A DNA stretch of 24,157 nt, from positions 1 through 24,157 of the forward strand of contig JADHWW010000128.1 in the NCBI GenBank assembly GCA_016783285.1. The letters run 5' to 3'. The translations under genes were made by a program, and so were the position numbers. The first letter of the stretch is position 1, and the number at the start of each line of letters is the position of its first letter. Origin of the DNA: Anaerolineae bacterium (GTDB taxonomy: Bacteria; Chloroflexota; Anaerolineae; B4-G1). The notes below the pieces were generated by a model. It was not told where the DNA came from. It did not search any database and worked only from the letters and a program-made list of their open reading frames with translations. Shown in pieces: positions 6,965 through 14,717 of this stretch.

Positions 6965-7512
6965 CTCTCAACCAGCCAGTCAACCCACTCCTGTACTCCT
7001 TCCCCCGTCTTGCAGGAGATGGGGAAGAAGACGACCGCTGTGGCGATTAGGGCCGGGAGTGCCGCTTCCACAGCCGGGCTCAACCCCTCGCCCCAACCGA
7101 CCCCGACCGTCTGGACGCCGAAGATCACCATCTCCGGGAGAGCCCGGCCCAGCGCGTCGGCCAGCGTAAGGGCCTCGCTCAAGCCGGCATGGTGGAGGGA
7201 GAAGCGGTCGGACGCGGAGGCCAACCGGACGTCGGCCGGGGTGAAGCGCGCGAACTCGCCCGGCCTCCGCCCCATCTCGGCGGCATCCACGATCACGACA
7301 CACTCCCATCCCTCCATCAAATTTAGCAGTCCCAGGCCGCCTGCGCCCCCGTCGGGCACCTGGACGCCGGGCGGCAGTTCCCGCCGCGCCAGTTCCTCGA
7401 CCATGCGGCAGCCCACACCATCATCTCCGCGCAGGGGGTTGCCCAGGCCGATAACGAGAGTGGCGAATGACGGATTGTTAGATTCGCCATTCGCCTCTCG
7501 CCATTCGCTCAT
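6949..7512 (-). CDS. hycI: Hydrogenase maturation protease (HycI/HyaD family) with HypB-like tail
   Basis: Endoprotease that trims the large-subunit C-terminus after Ni insertion. Residues 18-155 carry VIGLGNPLRGDDGVG (first acidic Ni-binding residue), VDGGAGG-type PDGGAGGLGL, VIVDAAEMG (second) and SLHHAGLSEAL (the His). It is closely similar along its length to the protease at 17958-17479. Two things are odd. The first 16 residues are coded by a CGCCATT-type repeat. From about residue 158 the similarity to the paralogue stops and the last 27 residues, including FPISCKTGEGVQEWVDWL, match the C-terminal end typical of HypB GTPases. ATG 7512 overlaps the stop of the large-subunit remnant as ATGA, the arrangement expected for an original large subunit-protease pair. 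Confidence 0.9.
   Translation of the reverse strand: MSEWREANGESNNPSFATLVIGLGNPLRGDDGVGCRMVEELARRELPPGVQVPDGGAGGLGLLNLMEGWECVVIVDAAEMGRRPGEFARFTPADVRLASASDRFSLHHAGLSEALTLADALGRALPEMVIFGVQTVGVGWGEGLSPAVEAALPALIATAVVFFPISCKTGEGVQEWVDWLVERCRAG
7461..7508. repeat. CGCCATT heptad repeat with inverted copy
   Basis: CGCCATTCGCC, TCT, CGCCATTCGC at 7485-7508, with an inverted GGCGAAT at 7462-7468. It codes for the extra N-terminal residues SEWREANGE of the protease. Confidence 0.65.
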
Positions 7513-7601
7513 ACAAACTCCACGGTCAAAAAGTGGGCCGAGCACGAGATGCACGGGTCGTAAGCCCGCACCAGCCTCTCTAGTGTCAGCCGAATCTCAT
7601 C
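7509..7601 (-). pseudogene. Remnant of a second [NiFe]-hydrogenase large subunit (C-terminal 30 codons)
   Basis: The minus strand reads DEIRLTLERLVRAYD, then PCISCSAHFLTVEFV and a TGA stop. This is the L2 motif DPCxxCxxH, which holds two Ni-Fe ligands, and the short tail removed by the protease. It differs from the intact hydA C-terminus (DEIRHLLEMLVRAYD, PCISCSAHFLTVTFV) at only a few positions. Upstream, the frame runs at once into a TAG stop and sequence from a different gene. The rest of this large subunit is therefore gone, while its dedicated protease follows with an ATGA overlap. Confidence 0.9.
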
Positions 7602-7707
7602 CTACAGCGTGCTCCAAGGAACGCGTTGCCAGCGCTCGCACGACGTGAATGCCCACCCCATCGTCGGTCAGGATTGGGTTGCCCAGATTCAGCACTGGCG
7701 TTTTCAA
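7597..7707 (-). pseudogene. Truncated N-terminus of another hydrogenase maturation protease
   Basis: From TTG 7707 the minus strand reads MKTPVLNLGNPILTDDGVGI, then HVVRALATRSLEHAVG and TGA. LGNPxLxDDGVGxxVV is the N-terminal signature of the HyaD/HycI peptidase M52 family, with the first Ni-binding acid. Only about 33 residues remain before it meets the large-subunit remnant at 7601. The C-terminal three-quarters of the enzyme is missing, so it cannot be active. Confidence 0.75.
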
Positions 7708-7737
7708 AGCAATGACCCTTATTCAAGAAGGCAGGCT

Positions 7738-7791
7738 GGTAAATTGGTAGACTGGCAAATCGGTCTCTCTGACCAATCTACCAATCTGCCC
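7738..7791. repeat. Imperfect inverted repeat built of (AC)CAATCT-type units
   Basis: GGTAAATTGGTAGACTGGC and following bases on the left arm pair imperfectly with GACCAATCTACCAATCTGCC on the right. The right arm is itself a short tandem repeat. It is non-coding and lies in the scar region. Confidence 0.6.
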
Positions 7792-7933
7792 GATATCAGC
7801 CTGGCGACTACTAGACGAACTGCGTCAGCCGCTTCACGACGCTCCCATCAACGCCACGCACCGCCTGGTTGGGCGGAAACTCAGCATTGGCCCTTCCAGG
7901 CCAGTGCGTCTCCCGTCCCAGCGTCGTTCGATC

Positions 7934-8791
7934 TTACAGGAAACTCTCCAGAAACGTGCTTACCTCTGATTGGCGGAACACCGGCCCGTCCAGACAGACG
8001 AGTTTTTCGCCCATGTTGCAGCGACCACACTTGCCAATGCCACAGTGCATGCGGGCTTCAAGCGTGATCAACATTTGATCTTCCGAAAAGCCCAACTTGT
8101 TCAGTGTCTTGCCGACGAAGTAGATCATGATGGGTGGGCCGCAAGTGATGGTTGTGGTGTTCTCTGGCGACGGAGCGACTTGCTCCAGAATCTGGGTGAT
8201 CAACCCCACGTTGCCCGTCCATCCCTCCGCCGGCCGGTCAATGGTGACGTGCATCTCTGTATCGGGCGCACTATTCCACTCGTCGTATTCGTCGGTAAAG
8301 ACCAGCAGATCGGGACTGCGCGCTGCCCAGATGATGGTCAGGTGACCATAGTCGGCGCGGCGACTCAGGATGTACTGAATGACTGGACGCAGCGGGGCGC
8401 CGCCGATGCCACCGCCTAACACGACGATATTCTGCCCCTTGATCTCATCCATTGGAAAGTGATTGCCCAGAGGGCCACGGATGCCCACTGTGGAACCCAA
8501 CGGCAGCATGTGGATGTGGCGGGTCACGTGGCCCACGTTGTGGATAGCGACCTCAATAGCAGGGCCACACTCAGGGATATTGGCAAACCCAAACGGCGCT
8601 TCACTCGCGCCAAGAGTGGAGAAAAAGAGGAACTGCCCCGGTTTCCAGACCGAGAACTTTTCTCGCTCTGCCGGGTCATTGAGTTCAATCTGAAACAACC
8701 GGATATTCGTAGCCAGGTCCTTCGTGCCGACCAGAGTCCCCAGATAAGGGCGCATGGGATTTGGGATTTGGGATTTGGGATTTTCCATCAT
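7934..8791 (-). CDS. flxA: FlxA-like FAD/NAD(P)H oxidoreductase subunit
   Basis: Ferredoxin-NADP reductase-type subunit that would oxidise or reduce NAD(P)H and pass electrons through a C-terminal [2Fe-2S] cluster. The N-terminal FAD barrel includes FGFANIPECGP-type and GIRGPLGNHFP segments. The NAD-binding half has VVLGGGIGGAPLRPVI and TCGPPIM. C-terminal cysteines lie in CGIGKCGRCNMGEKLVC. It is a paralogue of HydG at 21397-20549. ATG 8791 overlaps the flxB stop as ATGA. The first 12 residues (MMENPKSQIPNP) are coded by a heptad repeat; ATG 8755 just after the repeat gives MRPYLGTL and is a possible alternative start. Last gene of the hdrA-flxDCBA run. Confidence 0.9.
   Translation of the reverse strand: MMENPKSQIPNPMRPYLGTLVGTKDLATNIRLFQIELNDPAEREKFSVWKPGQFLFFSTLGASEAPFGFANIPECGPAIEVAIHNVGHVTRHIHMLPLGSTVGIRGPLGNHFPMDEIKGQNIVVLGGGIGGAPLRPVIQYILSRRADYGHLTIIWAARSPDLLVFTDEYDEWNSAPDTEMHVTIDRPAEGWTGNVGLITQILEQVAPSPENTTTITCGPPIMIYFVGKTLNKLGFSEDQMLITLEARMHCGIGKCGRCNMGEKLVCLDGPVFRQSEVSTFLESFL
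8756..8784. repeat. Heptad repeat (TTGGGAT) at start of flxA
   Basis: Three full TTGGGAT units with partial flanks, coding NPKSQIPNP directly after the start codon. It is the same unit as at the hypF frame break (5274-5292). Confidence 0.85.
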
Positions 8792-9852
8792 GCTTCCTCC
8801 CTCTGTGCCAGATCGCGTAGCACCTCGCTAATATCTATGTTGACGGGACAGGCAGCAATGCACCGCCCGCAACCCACACACCCAACAGGCACGTTGTAAT
8901 CTGTGGGAACGTAACAAAACTTACAGTAAAAACGGTTGCGCGACCGCTGACCGGGGTTAGCGCGCAGGTTGGCCCCACCTGCCACGGTGCGGTAATTCAC
9001 CCCCTGGCAACTGTCCCAACTGCGCACTGACCGCGTAACGCGTCCCCCTGCAGGGTTGACTACGGTCTCGTCACGCACATCGAAGCAGCGACAGGTCGGG
9101 CAGACGTAGACGCAGATGCGGCAACTCAAGCACCGCTCGCCCACTCTTTCCCAGTAAACATCATTGAACGAGTCCAGCCATTGCTGTTTCGTCGGCGTCT
9201 CGAACGGTTCGTTGAGCTTTAGCTCCGGCAGCACCAATCCTTCTACCTCTTGCGCCTCTTGCACCTCTGGCATCCCCTGAGCGAGTTTTTCCCCTTTTTC
9301 GGTGACGATTTGCATGGCGTAACCACTCTCGACCTGAGTCAACAGGATGTCCACGTCGTCACTGACATTCGGTGCACCGCCCACACTTGTGCAGAAGCAA
9401 TTCTCCCACATCTCCGGGCAGGATAGCCCCACCAACGTTGTATTGTGGCGGCGCTGGGCGTAGTAGACATCGGTAGGCTCTTGCTCCAGCATTATCGCGT
9501 CCAGTACGCTCATGCCACGTGCATCGCAGGGTCGAATGCCAAAGATCACCTGCTGCCCTTCCATCTTGGTCTCGTGCAGTGTCTTCTTACCAGTGGCATC
9601 GGTCTTGATGGTGAAGAGCACCTCAGTTTTGGGGAAGAGAAACTCGCGGGCCGACATCACCGTGCGTTGGAAACCCCACGCAATCTCACCGGCGCTGCCC
9701 ACAGGCCGGTAGAGCGTATTCATCCCCGAAGCGGGCGGATTGGCCAGTCCCGGCGCTGCGCCGATTTCAGCCTCCACTGGCGCGATGAGCGTCACCTGCC
9801 GAGCCAGGGTATTGAGCCAGTCGCGTAACGCCTGCGCACTAATGAATCTCAT
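8788..9852 (-). CDS. flxB: FlxB-like iron-sulfur subunit (HydB/AsrA-like, two [4Fe-4S])
   Basis: 354-aa electron-transfer subunit related to the sulfhydrogenase beta subunit and anaerobic sulfite reductase A. Residues 100-150 hold FGIRPCDARGMSVLD and SCPEMWENCFC. Two ferredoxin clusters are visible: C241, C244, C247, C251 and C325, C328, C331, C335. Further cysteines lie at 310 and 313 (FYCKFC). It is a paralogue of HydB at 22440. Start ATG 9852 is preceded by AGGAGG with a 6-nt spacer and overlaps flxC by 14 nt; the longer frame to 9903 is unlikely. The linker EVQEAQEVE (about residues 196-204) is coded by a GCAAGAGG tandem, another small repeat. Likely membership is a soluble Flx-type complex feeding HdrA. 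Confidence 0.9.
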   Translation of the reverse strand: MRFISAQALRDWLNTLARQVTLIAPVEAEIGAAPGLANPPASGMNTLYRPVGSAGEIAWGFQRTVMSAREFLFPKTEVLFTIKTDATGKKTLHETKMEGQQVIFGIRPCDARGMSVLDAIMLEQEPTDVYYAQRRHNTTLVGLSCPEMWENCFCTSVGGAPNVSDDVDILLTQVESGYAMQIVTEKGEKLAQGMPEVQEAQEVEGLVLPELKLNEPFETPTKQQWLDSFNDVYWERVGERCLSCRICVYVCPTCRCFDVRDETVVNPAGGRVTRSVRSWDSCQGVNYRTVAGGANLRANPGQRSRNRFYCKFCYVPTDYNVPVGCVGCGRCIAACPVNIDISEVLRDLAQREEA

Positions 9853-10714
9853 GAATATCCTCCTCGCCTGTGAGTTTCGTGACCAAGGGCGTGGGTTCTT
9901 CACTCAGGCCGGCGCGGTAGCCCCCCATCATCTGCTCGACCTCCTTGATGATCTCGCGGTTGAGGAGACTGAGTGGGATGCCCATCGGGCAGACCATTTC
10001 ACAAGCGTTACATTCGCCACAGCGGCCTGCCAGGTGAAAGGCCCGGGTAACGTGAAAAAATGCTTTCTCTGGAATGCTGCTGGCAATACCTATCCATAAC
10101 GAATCGTCGCGCTCAGATTCACAGACCTCGCAGAAACAAGCAGGACAGGCCTGACGACAGGCGTAACAGCGGATGCAGCGGTCGAGTTCGCCCAGCCAGT
10201 AAGCCAGTCTCTCCTCCCTCGACAGTGCCTCTATCTTCTCAACATCGGCGTAGGTATCAACAATGTCAGAGACCTCCGGCGGCTCGCCGTCGTCTTCCTT
10301 GAAGAGCACGTCGTAAAGCAACGGTATCCGCTGACTGCAACGCATACATCGCGCCTCCGGCGTGCCGTCGGCGTTTTGCATCCCCGGGCAGGCCACGCCG
10401 ATGATAGTGACCTTGTCTCGCTGCACCTGGTTTTCGTTGAGCAACACTTGCAGCGAACGCGCATCGCACGGCTTGACCAGAATCCCCGTGGTTGGCACTT
10501 CCTCACCTTTCTTGCGCGGCTTGTTGCGTCGATTCAGGTAGGTAACCAGGTTGTGGTCGCATCGGGCGTTAAAGACCAGCCGATCAACCTCATCGGGCTC
10601 GTAGATGAACGCGGGACGCACACGGCCCGTCGGACTGACCTCATAGCCGATCACACATTCTACTGTCTCGCTTTCTAGCAGTTCCTGCGCCTTGGCACGG
10701 AGTTCCTCAATCAA
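9839..10714 (-). CDS. flxC: FlxC-like iron-sulfur subunit (two [4Fe-4S])
   Basis: 291-aa protein with an N-terminal domain (to about residue 110) containing GILVKPCDARSLQVLL and IIGVACPG, as in the HydB/FlxB core and F420-hydrogenase-beta-like proteins. A Cys pair lies at CMRC (123-126). The ferredoxin region has C180, C183, C186, C190 (with extra C193, C195, C198) and C232, C235, C238, C242. The second set, CGECNACEMVCPMGI, looks like the HdrC-type CxxCxxCxxxCP pattern. ATG 10714 overlaps flxD as ATGA, and the 3' end overlaps flxB. Assignment as FlxC rests on order (hdrA-flxD-C-B-A mirrors floxABCD) and composition. Its exact partner subunits are inferred. Confidence 0.82.
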   Translation of the reverse strand: MIEELRAKAQELLESETVECVIGYEVSPTGRVRPAFIYEPDEVDRLVFNARCDHNLVTYLNRRNKPRKKGEEVPTTGILVKPCDARSLQVLLNENQVQRDKVTIIGVACPGMQNADGTPEARCMRCSQRIPLLYDVLFKEDDGEPPEVSDIVDTYADVEKIEALSREERLAYWLGELDRCIRCYACRQACPACFCEVCESERDDSLWIGIASSIPEKAFFHVTRAFHLAGRCGECNACEMVCPMGIPLSLLNREIIKEVEQMMGGYRAGLSEEPTPLVTKLTGEEDIHEIH

Positions 10715-11202
10715 GGCACACCTCCTTCCATAACCCCTGGTCGATCGGCGCCGACCGGTTCCTCCACTCGCAGCGGCGCTGAAAGCGGCCCCAACGCGCG
10801 CACGTCTTCGACAAATTTCGTGGTCACCCGGGCGAATTGCGGACTCTCGGCGGCGGAAACCCAGTCGAGCCGCAGTCGGTCAGGTTCGATGCCCATATAG
10901 ATCAGCAACTTGCGCAAGAGCGGGATGCGCTTGGCTGTGCGATGGTTGCCACTATCGTAGTGGCAGTCACCGATGTGGCACCCTAGCACAATTACGCCGT
11001 CAGCACCAGACATAAAGGCTTTAAGGATCAGCTCAGCCGAGACACGCGCGGAACACATCACGCGCACTGGCAGGACATTGGATGGTGACTGCATCCGGGC
11101 AATGCCGGCACTGTCGGCCGCAGTATAGGAGCACCAGTTGCACATAAGCGAGACAATCTTGGGCTCAAATCCCTCAACTATGTTAGATGGTGATTCACTC
11201 AT
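10711..11202 (-). CDS. flxD: FlxD / MvhD-family electron adaptor
   Basis: Small [2Fe-2S] protein of the MvhD/FrhD delta family that docks a hydrogenase or NAD(P)H module onto HdrA. Motifs are VSLMCNWCSYTAAD (first cysteine pair), VRVMCSARV and LGCHIGDCHYDSGN. The 163 aa is slightly longer than MvhD, with an unrelated C-terminal tail (LRVEEPVGADRPGV). ATG 11202 lies inside the end of hdrA and overlaps it by 8 nt; the longer in-frame extension to 11316 is hdrA shadow. All conserved positions are Cys here. It joins HdrA to FlxCBA in the predicted complex. Confidence 0.92.
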   Translation of the reverse strand: MSESPSNIVEGFEPKIVSLMCNWCSYTAADSAGIARMQSPSNVLPVRVMCSARVSAELILKAFMSGADGVIVLGCHIGDCHYDSGNHRTAKRIPLLRKLLIYMGIEPDRLRLDWVSAAESPQFARVTTKFVEDVRALGPLSAPLRVEEPVGADRPGVMEGGVP

Positions 11203-14200
11203 AGAGCACCCCCATGATCTGCTTGACAATTTGATCATCGGTGAAATGTAGCGCCTTGATGGCGTTCGACGGGCAGGCCGCGACGCAGGAGCCACACCCC
11301 TTGCACAGTGCAGCATTTACGCTCGCTTTACGGTCTTCGCCCAGGCTGATGGCAGTGTATGGACAGACAAGGACACACTTTTCGCATCCCATGCAATAGC
11401 GAGTCAGCACAACCGAGGTCGTCGGTGAGATAGTCACCTCACCCTTGTTCAGCAGTGCCAGGGCTACGGAAGCCGCCGCGCCGGCGTGAGCCACCGTATC
11501 CGGCACGTCCTTGGGGCCCTGGGCAACGCCAGCCAGGAACACCCCCTCGGTGTTGGTCTCCACCGGGCGCATCTTGGGGTGCGCCTCGGCGAAGAAGCCA
11601 CTCTCCTTGCGGCCCAGGCCAAAGAGCGAAGCCACCCGGTCGGCGTCGCGTGGGGCTTCGATGGCCGTGCTGAGCACCACCATGTCCACGTCCACCTTTA
11701 CCGGACGGCCCAGGTCGGCGTCCTCTCCCTTGACGCGCAGCTTGCCGTCCGGTAGCACATTCACCTCGGCGCCACGGCCACGCACAAAGGTGATGCCCTC
11801 CTTCTGCACCCGCTCGTAGAACTCTTCGTAGGCATCGCCGAAAGCGCGCATGTCCATGTAGAACTCGTACACCTCCGCACCGGTCTTATCACGCACCAGG
11901 TGGGCCTGCTTGAGCGAGTACATACAGCAGATGCGGGAGCAGTACTTGTGTGCATTGTGGTCACGGCTGCCAACGCAATGGATGATCGCCACGCGCTCGG
12001 GCTTCCTCCCTTCGGCGGTGAGGATCTCGCCGCCGGTCGGCCCGCCTGCACTGGAGAGCCGTTCGAACTCCATCCCGGTGATGATGTTGGGCGACTCGCC
12101 GTAGGAGTACTGGGAGAGTTGGTGGGGATCCCACATCTCGAAGCCGGTGGCGACGATGATGGTACCTACCGATAGGTCCACGTACTCCTCGATCATCGTG
12201 TGGTCAATTGCCAACGGCCCACAGACATGGACGCACTGGTTGCACTCGGAACAGACACCGCACTGCAAACACCGCATCGCCTCGGCAACAGCCTCTTCCT
12301 CCGTCATCGTGCCGCAGACCTCGCACAGGCTGTGGACACGTTTGTCCGCCGGCACTTCCAGGCTGCAAGCACGCGGATTGTCCACAATCTGCCCGGTGGC
12401 CCGCCTGCGGGCGATATCCTCCTCGGTCAGCTCAGCCACCGGTAGTTGGGGCTCAGGCCCAGGCATCGGCTCGCCCAGCAGATAGGCATCCATCGCCCGC
12501 GCGGCCTTGTGCCCGGCGCCGATGGCGTCCACCACAAAGGCCATCCCTGTCACCGCATCGCCAGCGGCGAAGATGCCTTCGACGCTGGTCATCATCGTGT
12601 TCTCATCTACGGCGATCAGACCCTTGGATGTCCGCGCTATGCTCTCAGGAATGCACTCCAGACTAGGACGGGCGCCGATGGCCGGGACGACCACGTCGGC
12701 ATCCAACAGGAACTCTGACCCCTCGATGGGGATCGGGCGACGCCGCCCACTCTCGTCGGGCTCGCCCAGTTCCATACGGATGCAGGCCAAGTTGCAGACG
12801 TTGTTCCCCTCGTCAGCGACCACCTCCACGGGTGAGACCAGCCAGTCAAAGATCACACCATCTTCTTTGGCCTGGCGAATCTCGTCCTCCTGGGCAGGCA
12901 TCTCCACCTCGGTACGGCGGTAGGCGACACGCACCTCAGGAGGAACACCGCCGCGTTCATCAGCTTGCATTGTGCCAATGCGCACTGCTGTGCAGGCTGC
13001 GTCCATCGCTACATCACCACCGCCCAACACGACTACCTTTTTGCCCATCAAGTCGGGGTAACGACCCAGGCTGGCGTCGCGCAAGAACTCGACCACCGAA
13101 AGCGACTGTGGCAGGTCAGTGCCAGGGATGCGAAGGGGTATCCCGGCGTGAGCGCCGATGCCCACGAAGACAGCGTCGTAAGCGTCGTTCTTGAGCGCCA
13201 TCACGTCGTCCACACGGGTGTTCAGCTTCAACTCGATACCCAGATCAACGATCTCGTCAATCTCGCGCTGCAACAGGTCGTAGGGCATACGGTACTCGGG
13301 GATGCCCACGCGCATCATGCCGCCAGCCACCGGCAGCGCCTCAAAGACCGTCACGTCGTGCCCCTTGAGCTTGAGATCCTGAGCCACGGTCAGGCCGGCT
13401 GGGCCGGAGCCGACGATGGCCACTTTCTTGCCTGTCGGCGCGGGTTTTTGCTCCTCGGTCTCGATCTTGGGCCGGAAGGCCTCGGCCACCTCTTCGGGGT
13501 GGTCAAAGGCCCAGTCGGTGACAAAGCGCTTGAGCCGCATGATGCTGACGGGCTCGTCTACTTTGCCGCGCGAACAGGCTGCCTCACACACGTGGTTGCA
13601 CACACGTCCACAGACCGCTGGGAAGGGGTTGTCCTCTTTGATCGCCCGGTAAGCGTCGGCAAAGCGTCTCTCGCGGATCAGCGCGATGTAGCCCTGCGCC
13701 CGCTGTCCTGTGGGACAGGCGTCACGACAAGGAGCGACGCCTTGCTTGTCTATCACGTAAACAGACGGGATGGCCTGGGCGAAGGAACGGTAGATTGCCG
13801 GGTGAGTGCCGTGGCCCTCGTTAAACTTGTCCGATAGCGAGATGGGGCACACCTCCAGGCACAAGCCGCAGGCGGTGCACCTATCTTCTAACACGTAGCG
13901 CGGCTTGCGCCGTACCTTGACCTCGAAGTTGCCTACATAACCCGAAACTTGCTCGACCTCACTGTAACTCAGGAGCGCAATGTTGGGATGCCGACCGGCA
14001 TCCATCATCTTGGGCCCCAGAATTCAGGTGCTACAGTCGAGGGTAGGGAAAGTCTTATCCAGTTGCGCCATGTGCCCGCCGATGGAGGGCTCCCGCTCGA
14101 CCAGGTAAACCGGATAGCCGCCCTCGGCTACCGTCAACGCGGCCTGGATGCCGGCGATGCCCCCGCCGACGACGAGCGCTGCCTGGGTGACCGGCTCAAC

Positions 14201-14611
14201 ACGCTCATCCAGTGGTTCCTGGTAAGCCACCCGTGCCACGGCTGAACTGACCAGCCGCTTCGCCTTAGCCGTGGCCTGCGCGACGTCCCGGGTGACCCAG
14301 GAGCACTGCTCGCGGATGTTGGCCATGGCAAAGTAGTAGGGATTGAGGCCGACCTCGGCGATAGCGGTCTGGAAAGTGGGCTCGTGCATGCGCGGCGTGC
14401 AGGAAGCGACCACCACGCGATTGAGACCAAACTCCCGAATGTCGTCCTTGATCATGTTCTGGCCGGGCTCGGAGCACATGTACTTGTTCTGGCGGGCGAC
14501 GGTCACGTTGGGCAGCCGGCTGGCGAAGGCGACCACCTCCCGCACGTTGACCGTGGCGGCGATGTTGATGCCGCACTCGCAGATATATACGCCGATTTTA
14601 GGTTGCTCCAT
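11195..14611 (-). CDS. hdrA: Selenocysteine-containing HdrA with internal GltD/NfnB-like module
   Basis: HdrA is the FAD-dependent electron-bifurcating core of heterodisulfide-reductase-type complexes. The frame is continuous for 1,138 residues if UGA 14026-14024 (residue 196) is read as Sec. The UGA replaces the second cysteine of the family motif LDCSACILTPKM (here LDCST-Sec-ILGPKM). Domains: N-terminal Cys/FAD region (VVGGGIAGIQAA about 147-158), [4Fe-4S] CTACGLCLEVCP (245-256), then about 500 inserted residues with Fer4_20-like cysteines (CRDACP 295, CGRVCNHVCEAAC 334-346), FAD GSGPAG (401-406) and NAD(P) GGGDVAMDA (530-538), typical of GltD/NfnB. HdrA resumes after CLQCGVCSECNQC (781-793) with CVGSRD and CSRICC, and ends with two [4Fe-4S] motifs (1073-1084, 1103-1114). 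GGAGG lies 9 nt before ATG 14611. Gene finders would split it into two ORFs at the UGA. Confidence 0.92.
13986..14003 (-). promoter_or_regulatory. SECIS-like hairpin for HdrA selenocysteine
   Basis: Minus-strand GGATGCC-GGTC-GGCATCC forms a perfect 7-bp stem with a GGUC tetraloop, inside the coding sequence. The first loop G is 27 nt after the UGA, within the range described for bacterial SECIS elements. The same GGUC apex occurs in the E. coli fdhF SECIS. It codes for the conserved DAGRHP segment, so part of the pairing may be constrained by protein sequence. Confidence 0.8.
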
Positions 14612-14627
14612 AGTTCACACCTCCCAT

Positions 14628-14717
14628 CTACGACAGCAGGATTCTTCCATCCACTGATGATACTGCGCCGTCATACACACCTATGCTCCCGACCGCAGTC
14701 CAATCCACCCACGTCAT
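14628..14717 (-). CDS. Possible 29-aa small protein between ATPase and hdrA
   Basis: ATG 14717 overlaps the TGA of the upstream ATPase as ATGA, and an AGGAGG lies 8 nt before it. The ORF runs 29 codons (starts MTWVDWTAVGSIG) to TAG and ends 16 nt before hdrA. Translational coupling and a strong ribosome site support expression. I recognise no family. It could be a truncated remnant or a leader for coupled hdrA translation. Confidence 0.4.
   Translation of the reverse strand: MTWVDWTAVGSIGVYDGAVSSVDGRILLS

Larger units (their letters stand above)
7513..7933. other. Region without an intact gene: deletion scars and repeats
   Basis: About 420 nt between flxA and the second protease. It contains the two remnants described separately (7707-7509), an imperfect inverted repeat (7738-7791) and, from the flxA stop to about 7811, 41 further sense codons in the flxA frame (including NQAVRGVDGSVVKRLTQFV) that I cannot assign. 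No promoter or RNA gene was recognised. Confidence 0.6.

Noticed and set aside
6398..7648. Long plus-strand open frame (416 codons) over hypF start and the second protease
   Set aside because: Antisense to hypF and the protease, both with clear family motifs; no ribosome site and low-complexity Ser/Pro/Arg composition.
7811..7933. 41 sense codons in the flxA frame after its stop (NQAVRGVDGSVVKRLTQFV)
   Set aside because: Could be another gene remnant, but I cannot match it to any family and there is no start codon, so it is only mentioned within the scar region.
14024..14026. hdrA read as a pseudogene or two separate genes because of the TGA
   Set aside because: The frame is unchanged across the stop, the UGA falls on a conserved cysteine known to be Sec in some HdrA, and a SECIS-like hairpin follows.
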